Positions 16,043 through 23,693 of a DNA stretch of 23,768 nt are shown here, piece by piece. Each line of letters opens with the position of its first letter. The first letter of the stretch is position 1. The notes under the pieces are model-generated. The model had not been told where the DNA came from. It did not search any database and saw nothing but the letters and a program-made list of their open reading frames with translations. Position numbers and translations under genes: made by a program. Source of the stretch: an uncultured Prevotella sp. (GTDB lineage: Bacteria > Bacteroidota > Bacteroidia > Bacteroidales > Bacteroidaceae); NCBI GenBank assembly GCA_900546575.1, contig URDM01000046.1:1-23768 (forward strand). Direction: 5' to 3'.

Positions 16043-16605
16043 TTATCATAATGGGCGTTACTTGTAATTATGATAACAACCTCTGAAAGTAAAAGTGGTT
16101 TCGCTAACTTGCGATAGTTTATACGCATTACAATTACAGTTATTACAGTTATTACAAAAAGGTAGATTATCTTACAATCCCTTCTTAAAGACTTTATAAC
16201 TAATTAATAATTAAGTAGTTATATATATAAAGTACGGAAATCGTAACCCTTTTAAATAAAACTGTAATAACTGTAATTGTAATGACAGTCTTTGCTCTAC
16301 TTCCTCTTAAAGGCTGACAATCAATGACTTAACAAATTTGCAGACACGACAAATAACAAATACAGCTTCAGTAAAACCACCCCAACAGCTATGCCACGGC
16401 TGGGAAAAGGCACCGAATGCGTGCTGCTTTTGCTCTCGCAAGTGTCAAAAGACATGCGCCAGTCACTTGTGTCTATGCTGTTCCCTATCCTTGGCGAACA
16501 CGTAAGCGGAGCGGAATTTATGTATTCCGACAAAAGTAGGAAGGAAACAAGCGGAATATTGGCAAAGAACTTCTCACCCGAAGGCATCCCGAAGGCTTCC
16601 CGAAG
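16043..16605. repeat. Intergenic repeat element B (homologous to element A)
   Basis: Fills most of the 751-bp gap after tamL. Left to right: a 10-bp palindrome TTATCATAAT/ATTATGATAA (16043-16052, 16067-16076); a 25-bp perfect inverted repeat (16126-16150, 16260-16284) built from the 9-bp unit ATTACAGTT; a 109-bp AT-rich centre with TTATAACTAATTAATAAT (16194-16211); a coding remnant (16328-16621); and CCCGAAG three times at 11-bp steps (16577-16605). Layout and spacing match element A: about 50 bp from the small palindrome to the arm, and about 110 bp between arms. Element B retains about 50 bp that A has lost. No transposase is present. Confidence 0.75.
16126..16284. repeat. 25-bp inverted arms of element B
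   Basis: Left arm 16126-16150 and right arm 16260-16284 are perfect complements. The unit is ATTACAGTT, where element A has GTTTCAGTT: two base differences that recur through the repeated units of both arms. Extra units continue to 16156 on the left. Confidence 0.85.
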
Positions 16606-16621
16606 CCCTCATTTATGGTAA
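16328..16621 (+). pseudogene. Coding remnant in element B (DUF3987-like fragment?)
   Basis: An open frame follows TGA 16325-16327. From ATG 16391 it encodes 76 aa beginning MPRLGKGTECVLLLLSQVSK, with LFPILGEHVSGAEFMYSDKS in the middle, ending at TAA 16619-16621. Homology to the broken frame in element A, in the same position relative to the inverted arms, shows ancestral coding. The wording (LFPILG-H, AEFMYSDKSRKE) resembles the stretch before the Walker A motif in DUF3987 proteins of Bacteroidetes, but the frame ends before any Walker motif. A fragment rather than a working gene; family assignment is tentative. Confidence 0.45.
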
Positions 16622-16642
16622 AATAACGAATTACGAGCCATC

Positions 16643-16798
16643 CTAAAGCGCATCCACCCACGGATTGGAACTTGTAGGAGCTTCGTCGTTTAATGTGGCT
16701 TTCTTGCCGTCATCGCTCACGCCTCCCGAGCCGCTCAGCAACTGCAACGCTCCCATGTTGATAACTAATGTCTGTGGCTTGATATATTTACTTTTCAT
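16643..16798 (-). CDS. 51-aa Gly-Gly leader-like peptide, coupled to the serpin gene
   Basis: Reading: MKSKYIKPQTLVINMGALQL, then LSGSGG, then a 25-residue polar tail ending SNPWVDAL; stop TAG 16643-16645. ATG 16798 lies 10 nt after the serpin stop, so the two are very likely one operon. The N-terminal half (KYIKPQTLVI...LLSGSGG) looks like a double-glycine leader, with a possible cut after G26; the acidic, Asn/Ser-rich tail with a Trp would be the mature part. Many short Prevotella and Bacteroides proteins share the K-Y-x-K-P start and a G-S-G. No C39 exporter, radical SAM enzyme or other maturase is in the window. Function unknown. Confidence 0.65.
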   Translation of the reverse strand: MKSKYIKPQTLVINMGALQLLSGSGGVSDDGKKATLNDEAPTSSNPWVDAL

Positions 16799-16808
16799 CT
16801 TTTATGTT

Positions 16809-18110
16809 TTAATGTTCTGCTCCTGTATACTGTCCGATAAACAATATAGCGTTAGTGGTATTTTCGGTAATCATGTAGACAAATGGACGCTTTGCATAGA
16901 ACTTTACGTGACGTGGCTGTTCGTGAGGCAAAGCCGACATTGTCATGACAGTTGCTGTGACGGCAGCTGCCTTGGTGCCCTCCTCGCTCACTTCGATTTT
17001 TGCCTTCTGGAGCATAGTAGAAACAAAAAGCTCTGCATCTGCCATACGGCTGAAATCGGCGTTGCCTGAGAACATTGTCTTGGCTCCAAGGGTTGAGAGC
17101 GGAGCATTGAGACGGACATCTGTAGTGGTAGAGAATCGAGGCAACTTCAGGTCAACAATGCACTTGTCCATTTGCTGCTGTAGTTTGGCGAGTTCGGCAG
17201 TCGTGAGCTGTTTCATCATGTCGTCGATAGAGACACCCTCGTTGGGCAGCAGTACGGTCATGGAATACTGTCCGTTGCCATAAGGCAGCTCAACGGCTGA
17301 ATACAGATTGTTGTCAGCATAGTTGAACTTATGGTTCTGGTGCATCACGTCAACCTTCTTTATGTCGCGCGTGTACCCCTGAAAATTTTCCTGACGTGTG
17401 TACTTCTTGCTGAACGGATCGGTCCAAGTGCCGTTGAAGTAGATGGCGTTCATCAGCACGGCGATGTCTGATGAGTTGAGACGGTCGATGATTGAAGGAA
17501 TCATTCGGTCGGTCTGGTCAGAACACCATTGATTGATTCGCTTAAGAGTCTTTGGCGAGGCAAAGTCGAGATTCTCCACATTGGCTGCGTACTTGCTTCT
17601 GACAGCATCAGCATAGGCATTCTTCAGCTTGAAGTGCTTGTTGACAGCAATGTAGTTGGCTATGTTGACTGTTGTGAGTTTGTCGCCATTGGCTGCCGTA
17701 CGCAGAATGGCAGCATAGGTGTCGTTGAGTTCGTCGATAGAGATGTTCTTGTCGCCGGCTATAGTAGCGAGAATCTCTTCCTTGGTGGTTCCGTCGGCTC
17801 CATTGGCAAGCATTCCCATAAGAAACGACACGCTAACGGGCGAAATGACCTTAGAGTCCATACCTGTCTGTGTACGGAAAAGGTCGATGGCAAATTGGTT
17901 GGCACGGTTAATGAGTGCGTGCTGTCCGTCGGAAAGTATCAGATAATCGTTGTCCATATCGTTGGTGTTTTTAGTCGCTTCGATGTGGGAATTGATATTT
18001 TTGTTGATATCCTGCTTGTGCTGTGTAGTCGCACATGAGGCCAATATCATTGCTGACAAGCCTAAAATCATTTTATTCTTCATAATTTCTTTCATGTTTT
18101 TATTGTTCAT
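16809..18110 (-). CDS. Serpin (serine/cysteine protease inhibitor), lipoprotein
   Basis: Suicide inhibitor that traps a protease after cleavage of its reactive loop. 433 aa. The lipobox ILASC puts the lipidated Cys at residue 26, so the protein is exported and membrane-anchored. ATGs at 18095 and 18083 are also possible; the last (MKNKMILGLSAMILASC) gives the most compact signal peptide. Serpin motifs: NQFAIDLFRTQ, VISPVSVSFLMGMLANGADG, LMNAIYFNGTW, hinge EEGTKAAAVTAT (from about residue 375) and FYAKRPFVYMI. The small-residue hinge predicts an inhibitory serpin. Counting from Gly P15, P1 falls on Ser in VMTMSALP, with Met beside it, suggesting an elastase- or chymotrypsin-like target. The 51-aa peptide gene follows directly. 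Confidence 0.93.
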   Translation of the reverse strand: MNNKNMKEIMKNKMILGLSAMILASCATTQHKQDINKNINSHIEATKNTNDMDNDYLILSDGQHALINRANQFAIDLFRTQTGMDSKVISPVSVSFLMGMLANGADGTTKEEILATIAGDKNISIDELNDTYAAILRTAANGDKLTTVNIANYIAVNKHFKLKNAYADAVRSKYAANVENLDFASPKTLKRINQWCSDQTDRMIPSIIDRLNSSDIAVLMNAIYFNGTWTDPFSKKYTRQENFQGYTRDIKKVDVMHQNHKFNYADNNLYSAVELPYGNGQYSMTVLLPNEGVSIDDMMKQLTTAELAKLQQQMDKCIVDLKLPRFSTTTDVRLNAPLSTLGAKTMFSGNADFSRMADAELFVSTMLQKAKIEVSEEGTKAAAVTATVMTMSALPHEQPRHVKFYAKRPFVYMITENTTNAILFIGQYTGAEH

Positions 18111-18204
18111 ACTAGTGTTGCATTCTGTTAGCTTAAATGCAGCGTGGCATGAAATGTTGCATGGGAAATCTGTATTTTAACTTTCGTTAAGTATGCGTAC
18201 TCCC

Positions 18205-18957
18205 CTACTCCTCCATATTTGCAATATAGCTGGCTATCTGTGTGAAGAATATGCTGACCGACTCAAGTGGAGCATATAAGAAGCATCGCTGGCAGTTGCG
18301 GAAGGTCTCGGTGAGTTTGCCGCCGCTGTTGAGAGTAAAGATGTGGCGGCCGCTAACCGTTGCGTCGTTCTCTTCGCCATCGTCATAATAGAGAGCGTTG
18401 AGCGCTATGTTGTAAGCTGCGGGGATAACACGGCGCACAAATGGTATCTCGTCTTGCTGGAATCCTAAGGTGTAGATGAGTATACTGGCTTCAAGTTCTG
18501 CCATGGAAAGGATATTGAGCCGCTGTAGCCACTTTTCGAGTTTGACAAAGTCAATACGGTCGCCATAGTTGCGCAGGAAAATGCCCATGTTGAGTATGTA
18601 GGCGTAGGTTACGCCGTGTAGGATAAGGCGCTCAGTAGTCTGTACGATTATGTCGAGCATGTTGAGCGTCTCGATTGATGGTTCGGCAGAGTCGGGCTCG
18701 GCATCACGAATCTTTCGAAGCCGTCGGTTGAGAAAACCGTTGCACAGACGAGAGAGTCCGGCGTCGGGCACGCTCAGCATAGGATTTTGTGAGCGAGTGT
18801 TGTCGCGTGCCGAATTGACTATGGCTTCGACGTAGTGGGCCTGTGCCATTCGCTGTAGCAAGCCCCATTTGTAGGCCGACATGGGTTCTGTTGGCTCATA
18901 CTCGTTGAAGGCTCCGTAGCGTAGGAGTCGGAAGAAGTTTCGTTTGATGACGTCCAT
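18205..18957 (-). CDS. Hypothetical protein, 250 aa, mostly helical
   Basis: I do not recognise this family. There is no signal peptide or transmembrane segment, so it is probably cytoplasmic. The start MDVIKRNFFRLLRYGAFNEY, then EPTEPMSAYKWGLLQRMAQAH, reminds me of the opening of large Bacteroidetes proteins annotated as uncharacterised nucleotidyltransferases, but no GS...D-x-D nucleotidyltransferase motif is visible, so I do not assign that function. The body is rich in helical leucine/isoleucine patterns (ILIYTLGFQQDEIPFVRRVI) and ends NCQRCFLYAPLESVSIFFTQ then IASYIANMEE. It lies 45 bp after nhaC on the same strand, probably one transcription unit. Confidence 0.75.
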   Translation of the reverse strand: MDVIKRNFFRLLRYGAFNEYEPTEPMSAYKWGLLQRMAQAHYVEAIVNSARDNTRSQNPMLSVPDAGLSRLCNGFLNRRLRKIRDAEPDSAEPSIETLNMLDIIVQTTERLILHGVTYAYILNMGIFLRNYGDRIDFVKLEKWLQRLNILSMAELEASILIYTLGFQQDEIPFVRRVIPAAYNIALNALYYDDGEENDATVSGRHIFTLNSGGKLTETFRNCQRCFLYAPLESVSIFFTQIASYIANMEE

Positions 18958-19002
18958 AGTTATAGTATAATGTAGAGGGGTGTAATGTTGTTGTGGTGTT
19001 AC

Positions 19003-20283
19003 TTAACTGTAACGTCTTGGCAGTCGGAATACTATGGTGAACAGCACGCATACAGCCAGGGCGAAGGGGTAATACAGATAAGGTATGATTTGTGCTGGGC
19101 TGAGTTTGGAGAGTCCTGAAGCCATGAGCAGCTGTGCCCCGTAGGGGATGAGACATTGCATTACGCACGAGCTTGTGTCGAGAATGCTTGCCACCTTGCG
19201 GCTGTCAAGTGCAAACTGCTGTGAGATTCTTTTGGCTATGCCTCCGGTTGAGATGATGGCCACGGTATTGTTGGCGGTACAGACATCGATAGTGGCTACA
19301 AGCGACGCTATGATGCCTTCTGCTCCTCGCTTGCCGTGGATGTGGCGGGTAATTTTGGCGATGATATAATCTATGCCACCGTTGTGTCGCACCAGTTCGA
19401 ACATGCCTCCTGCAAGCATGGTTACGATGATGAGTTCACCCATACCCATAATGCCCTCTCCCATTGCATGAAACCAGTCGAACACGCCCATGGCGCCGCT
19501 GAGCATGCCGATTATGCCTGTGAGCAGGATGCCGATGGTGAGCACGAGCATGACGTTGAGTCCGGCTATTGCTGTGGCAAGTACGGCAATGTATGGAATT
19601 ACGCGCACTATGTCGACGGGATGAGGTGTATTGGTAGTGTTCATGTGCATCCCCATAAAGGTGTAGACACCAAGGATAATGATGGCGGCTGGGGTCGTGA
19701 TGAAGAAGTTCACCTTGAACTTGTCGCTCATGCTGCATCCTTGTGAACTTGTGGCGGCAATAGTGGTGTCAGAGATGAACGAGAGGTTATCTCCGAAGAA
19801 GGCTCCGCCCACCACAACGGCGGTAAGCAGGGCTGCGGGCGAACCTGTAGATTGTGCCAGTCCGGCTGCTATGGGCACGAGCGCCACGATTGTGCCGACG
19901 CTGGTGCCTATGGATAGCGAGATGAAGCAGGTGGCAAGAAAGAGTCCCGGCAGAAGCATATTGTCGGGCAACAGCGACAGCATTAAGTCGACCGTTGCAT
20001 CAACCGAACCCATGGCTTTGGCCGACTGGGCGAAGGCTCCTGCCAGTATGAAAATCCACAGCATGAGCATGATGTTGCTCTTGCTGGCTCCCTTGCTGAA
20101 GATGTCCACGCTCTGGCGCAGTCCGTTCTTGTAAGAGATGGCAACTGCGTAGATGCTTGCTATGACAAATGCCACGCTTATGGGCACTTTATAGAAATCC
20201 TGGGCTATGATGGACGCAACCAGATAAATGGTCACGAAGACAAACAACGGGCTTAAAGCCAACAATCCTTTACGATTACTCAT
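19003..20283 (-). CDS. nhaC: NhaC-family Na+/H+ antiporter
   Basis: Inner-membrane antiporter exchanging Na+ (or a related solute) for H+. 426 aa with about eleven to twelve hydrophobic segments. Family-typical stretches: LSIGTSVGTIVALVPIA, GGAFFGDNLSFISDTTIAAT followed by SSQGC, CTANNTVAIISTGGIAK and DTSSCVMQCLIPYGAQLLMA. The half-helix repeats with conserved D/N/S/T residues probably form the ion path. Some NhaC members carry organic acids or amino acids coupled to Na+, so the substrate is not certain. It begins 42 bp after the LacI-type regulator and may be read from that promoter. Confidence 0.85.
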   Translation of the reverse strand: MSNRKGLLALSPLFVFVTIYLVASIIAQDFYKVPISVAFVIASIYAVAISYKNGLRQSVDIFSKGASKSNIMLMLWIFILAGAFAQSAKAMGSVDATVDLMLSLLPDNMLLPGLFLATCFISLSIGTSVGTIVALVPIAAGLAQSTGSPAALLTAVVVGGAFFGDNLSFISDTTIAATSSQGCSMSDKFKVNFFITTPAAIIILGVYTFMGMHMNTTNTPHPVDIVRVIPYIAVLATAIAGLNVMLVLTIGILLTGIIGMLSGAMGVFDWFHAMGEGIMGMGELIIVTMLAGGMFELVRHNGGIDYIIAKITRHIHGKRGAEGIIASLVATIDVCTANNTVAIISTGGIAKRISQQFALDSRKVASILDTSSCVMQCLIPYGAQLLMASGLSKLSPAQIIPYLYYPFALAVCVLFTIVFRLPRRYS

Positions 20284-20325
20284 TTCAATGTGTTAATGTG
20301 TTTGTATGAGGAAGTGACGGCCCCT

Positions 20326-21387
20326 TTAGAGCTGTGTGCGACGGTAGAAGTCGACGTTCTCCTTGGTGAGCAGCTCTATAGGCATGTAGTTGACTGGCTG
20401 CACCTTCTTGCGCAACACTATGGCCTTGAATAGGGAGTCGACACAGCTGAATCCCTGCTGGTAGCCGTGTTGTGCTATGAGAAACGAGATGCTTCCCTGG
20501 CGCAGGCACTCGGCGTTCTTGGCCACCATGTCGTAACCCATGATCTGGATGTCACGGCGGTTAGTGCGCAGGAGGTATTCGCCCATGATGTGGGCCTTTG
20601 AATTTAGCGTAATGCAATGGTGTACGTTAGGATGGGCATCAAGGAAGTCACGCAGCATATTGTCGTACTCGGCACGTGTGCCCTTGAATGGAAGGTGAAG
20701 CTCAAGAATCTCTATATTGGGGAAATGGTCGTGCATGTAATGGCGGAAACCGACCTCACGATTGACCTGCTGCTTACTGGTGACGTGGCCGTCCTTCATT
20801 AGCTTCATGATCATTATCTCCTTCTCGCCCGAGGCTATGAGCATGAGCATCCTGGCAGCAAAATAGCCGCTGCAGAAGGAGTCCTGACCGAAGAACGAAA
20901 GAGGCTTCAAATCGGGCATGTACGAGTCGAGCATGACGAAGGGTATCTGGCGCTCGTGGAGCTTGTCAGTAAACACCTTAGTAGTCTCGATGTCGACGGG
21001 CACGATGATTACTCCGTTGGGATTAGACTCAAGGCATTGGGTATAGCAATCGACAAACGATTGGTTGTTGAAGCGTTCGTAGAACATGAGCTTGACGTCA
21101 ATGTGGAAGTCACGGCGCATCTCCATGGCCTTCTTCAGTCCCTGCTCCACTTCCTCCCAATAGGCTTCCGACTCGTGCTGTGGAATGAGCGCGATGAAAA
21201 CGTATGACTTGTTGTAAGCCAATGCACTTGCATAGACATTGGGCTGGTATTTCATTTCCTTCAAGGCTTGCTCAACCTTTTCTCTTGCTGGCTTTGATAC
21301 GTTGGGGCGATTGTGCAAAACGCGGTCAACGGTGCCTACCGAAACTCCAGCCCTTTCGGCGATATCCTTAATTCTAATCTTATCCAT
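20326..21387 (-). CDS. LacI-family transcriptional regulator
   Basis: DNA-binding regulator with a sugar-type effector domain. 353 aa. Helix-turn-helix at residues 3-27 (IRIKDIAERAGVSVGTVDRV), hinge helix around YQPNVYASALAYNKS, then a periplasmic-binding-protein-like domain from about residue 66 (FIALIPQHESEAYWEEVEQG; NGVIIVPVD; IQIMGYDMVAKNAE; IELLTKENV). The effector is unknown and no sugar gene is nearby. A palindromic GCAAACGTTTGC lies upstream over its own -33 box, so autoregulation is likely. nhaC and an unknown gene follow at 42 and 45 bp and may be co-regulated. Confidence 0.93.
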   Translation of the reverse strand: MDKIRIKDIAERAGVSVGTVDRVLHNRPNVSKPAREKVEQALKEMKYQPNVYASALAYNKSYVFIALIPQHESEAYWEEVEQGLKKAMEMRRDFHIDVKLMFYERFNNQSFVDCYTQCLESNPNGVIIVPVDIETTKVFTDKLHERQIPFVMLDSYMPDLKPLSFFGQDSFCSGYFAARMLMLIASGEKEIMIMKLMKDGHVTSKQQVNREVGFRHYMHDHFPNIEILELHLPFKGTRAEYDNMLRDFLDAHPNVHHCITLNSKAHIMGEYLLRTNRRDIQIMGYDMVAKNAECLRQGSISFLIAQHGYQQGFSCVDSLFKAIVLRKKVQPVNYMPIELLTKENVDFYRRTQL

Positions 21388-21448
21388 TATACATTAAAAC
21401 TGAGATGTAAAAAGTTGGTTGTGTGATAACACAAATTGTTTGTCTGTG

Positions 21449-21488
21449 CAAAGTTACAAATTTCTTTAAAAAAAATGCAAACGTTTGC
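21449..21488 (-). promoter_or_regulatory. Promoter of the LacI-type gene with overlapping operator
   Basis: Minus strand: TTTG (21478-21481), 21 nt, TAACTTTG (21449-21456), matching the Bacteroidetes consensus in both boxes and spacing. The perfect 12-bp palindrome GCAAACGTTTGC (21477-21488) has the central CG typical of LacI/CcpA-type operators and covers the -33 box. A bound repressor would block this promoter. Confidence 0.75.
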
Positions 21489-21529
21489 GTAAGAAAAGAT
21501 AATAAGGAGTGAGAAAAAGGGGTAAAAAA

Positions 21530-21612
21530 GTTGTAGTGTTGAGGTAATGGGATGATGAGACTTCAACATAAAATCATGAAATCCCAACATTCCAACACCT
21601 CAACACTACAAC
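21530..21612. repeat. 16-bp perfect inverted repeat with iterated arms
   Basis: GTTGTAGTGTTGAGGT (21530-21545) is the exact complement of 21597-21612, with 51 nt between. The right side is part of an 8-bp iteration, CAACATTC-CAACACCT-CAACACTA-CAACATAA (21585-21616). It lies 8 nt after the htpG stop. It may end the htpG transcript, but the loop is long and there is no U-tract. Design (inverted arms of short iterations) recalls elements A and B, but the sequences are unrelated. Confidence 0.7.
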
Positions 21613-21619
21613 ATAAATA

Positions 21620-23677
21620 TTACTTAATCATATCTACCGAACGCTTGAGGAACGAGTCGAGGGCTGCACCCTTCAACATGCCGTTCTGAAGCAGGGCAAG
21701 ATCGATGAGCTGATGAACCACCTTGTTGCCCTTGGCATAGGCTGCTATGATGTCGGTGCGCTTTGTGCGCTGCTCCTGAATAGAATGCTCGGTGTTCTTG
21801 ACATCGTCCTTCTCCTCCTGAGTAATCTCTTCAGGCTTCTTGGCGCTCTGGGTCTGATGAAGCACAGCAAGTCGTGCCTCAAGTCCTTTGAGTTCGCTGT
21901 CGACGGGACTGAGTTGGCTGCCACACTCCTGCTTCTCGCCGTCGAGCACGCCCTTGATGAGGGGATGGTCGCTGTTGAGAACGAGGTTGAAGGCATCTGG
22001 CATCTGGGCGTAGAACGCCATGCCTGCCTGATACTTGCTTGCCTCCTTCATACGGCGCATGTACTCGCTCTGTGTGATGAGCACGGGCAGATTGTCGGCT
22101 CCAAGAGCCTGCACGTCAACGTAGAATTCGGTATGGTCCATTGTGGGCAACTGCGAGCGGAATGTCTCGGTTAGGCTGTCCTTGTCGTCCTTGGCGAGTT
22201 CGCTCTCCTTGTTATCGTCCTTGACTATGAGACGGTCGACTATATCGGCATCCACACGTGCGAAGCGTGTCTTCTCCAGCTTCTGCTCGAGCATAGAAAC
22301 CATCGGAGTGTCGAGCTGTCCGTCGAGCAGGAGCACGCTGTAGCCCTTGTTCTTGGCTGCTTCTATGTAGCTGTACTCGCCTTCCTTGTCGTTGGCGTAG
22401 AGATAGACGAGATTGCCGTCCTTGTCGGTCTGGTTGTCCTTGATGAGGGTCTTGTACTCGTCGTAGGTGAAGTACTTGCCGTCGACATCCTTGAGCAGGG
22501 CGAAGTCCTTGGCACGGTCGTAGAAGTCGTCTTGCGAGAGCATGCCATAATTGATGAATATCTTGAGGTCGTCCCATTTCTGCTCGTAGTCCTTGCGGTC
22601 GTCCTTGAAGATTGAGGCAAGACGGTCGGCCACCTTCTTGGTGATGTACTTCGAAATCTTCTTTACGTTGGCATCGCTCTGCAGATATGAGCGGCTCACG
22701 TTAAGAGGAATGTCGGGCGAGTCGATTACTCCATGCAACAGGGTAAGGAATTCGGGCACGATACCTTCTACCTGGTCGGTTACGAACACCTGATTGCAGT
22801 AGAGCTGAATCTTATTGCGCTGCAGTTCGATGTTCGACTTGATGCGCGGGAAGTAGAGGATGCCGGTGAGATTGAACGGATAGTCGACGTTGAGATGAAT
22901 CCAGAACAGCGGCTCGTCCTGCATAGGATAGAGTGTGCGGTAGAAGCTCTTGTAGTCCTCGTCCTTAAGGGTGCTGGGGGTTTTGGTCCAAAGCGGCTCT
23001 ACGTCGTTGATGATGTTGTCCTGATCGGTTTCTACCTGCTTGCCGTCCTTCCATTCGGTCTTCTTGCCGAAGACTACCGGAACAGCCATAAACTTGCAGT
23101 ACTTGTTGAGCAGTTCCTGAATCTTCTGCTTCTCGAGGAACTCCTTGCAGTCGTCGTCGATGTGGAGCACGATGTCCGAACCGCGGTCTGCCTTGTCGGC
23201 ATCGCTAATCTCAAACTCGGGGCTTCCGTCGCAGCTCCACTTGATGGCCTTGGCTCCATCCTGATAGCTGCGTGTGATGATGTCGACACTCTTGCTCACC
23301 ATGAAGGATGAGTAGAATCCCAATCCGAAGTGGCCTATGATGGCATTGGCGTTGTCCTTGTATTTGTCGAGGAAGTCGGTGACTCCAGAGAATGCTATCT
23401 GATTGATGTACTTGTTGATCTCGTCTTCCGTCATGCCGATACCACGGTCGCTGATGGTGAGTGTGCCCTTATCTGTGTCTAGGCTCACGCGAACGGTGAG
23501 GTCGCCCAGCTCGCCCTTGAAGTCGCCACGTTCGGCAAGAGTCTTGAGCTTCTGTGTAGCGTCAACAGCGTTTGAAACCATCTCGCGAAGGAAGATTTCA
23601 TGGTCAGAATAAAGAAATTTCTTGATGACAGGGAAAATATTTTCTGTCGTTACTCCAATATTACCTTTTTGTGCCAT
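21620..23677 (-). CDS. htpG: Chaperone HtpG (bacterial Hsp90)
   Basis: ATP-dependent cytosolic chaperone working as a dimer on late folding intermediates. 685 aa, longer than E. coli HtpG (624). The GHKL ATPase domain has E32/N36 in EIFLREMVSNAVDATQKLK, DRGIGMT (77-83) and GHFGLGFYSSFM (from 115). The middle domain has LTGILYFPRIKSN, LYCNQVFVTDQ and PLNVSRSYLQSD, which includes the catalytic-loop Arg. The C-terminal dimerisation domain carries a charged insert (KKPEEITQEEKDDVKNTEHS, around residue 620) that accounts for some of the extra length. A lone gene, with an inverted repeat on each side. Confidence 0.96.
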   Translation of the reverse strand: MAQKGNIGVTTENIFPVIKKFLYSDHEIFLREMVSNAVDATQKLKTLAERGDFKGELGDLTVRVSLDTDKGTLTISDRGIGMTEDEINKYINQIAFSGVTDFLDKYKDNANAIIGHFGLGFYSSFMVSKSVDIITRSYQDGAKAIKWSCDGSPEFEISDADKADRGSDIVLHIDDDCKEFLEKQKIQELLNKYCKFMAVPVVFGKKTEWKDGKQVETDQDNIINDVEPLWTKTPSTLKDEDYKSFYRTLYPMQDEPLFWIHLNVDYPFNLTGILYFPRIKSNIELQRNKIQLYCNQVFVTDQVEGIVPEFLTLLHGVIDSPDIPLNVSRSYLQSDANVKKISKYITKKVADRLASIFKDDRKDYEQKWDDLKIFINYGMLSQDDFYDRAKDFALLKDVDGKYFTYDEYKTLIKDNQTDKDGNLVYLYANDKEGEYSYIEAAKNKGYSVLLLDGQLDTPMVSMLEQKLEKTRFARVDADIVDRLIVKDDNKESELAKDDKDSLTETFRSQLPTMDHTEFYVDVQALGADNLPVLITQSEYMRRMKEASKYQAGMAFYAQMPDAFNLVLNSDHPLIKGVLDGEKQECGSQLSPVDSELKGLEARLAVLHQTQSAKKPEEITQEEKDDVKNTEHSIQEQRTKRTDIIAAYAKGNKVVHQLIDLALLQNGMLKGAALDSFLKRSVDMIK

Positions 23678-23693
23678 AATTTTGTTTGTATTA

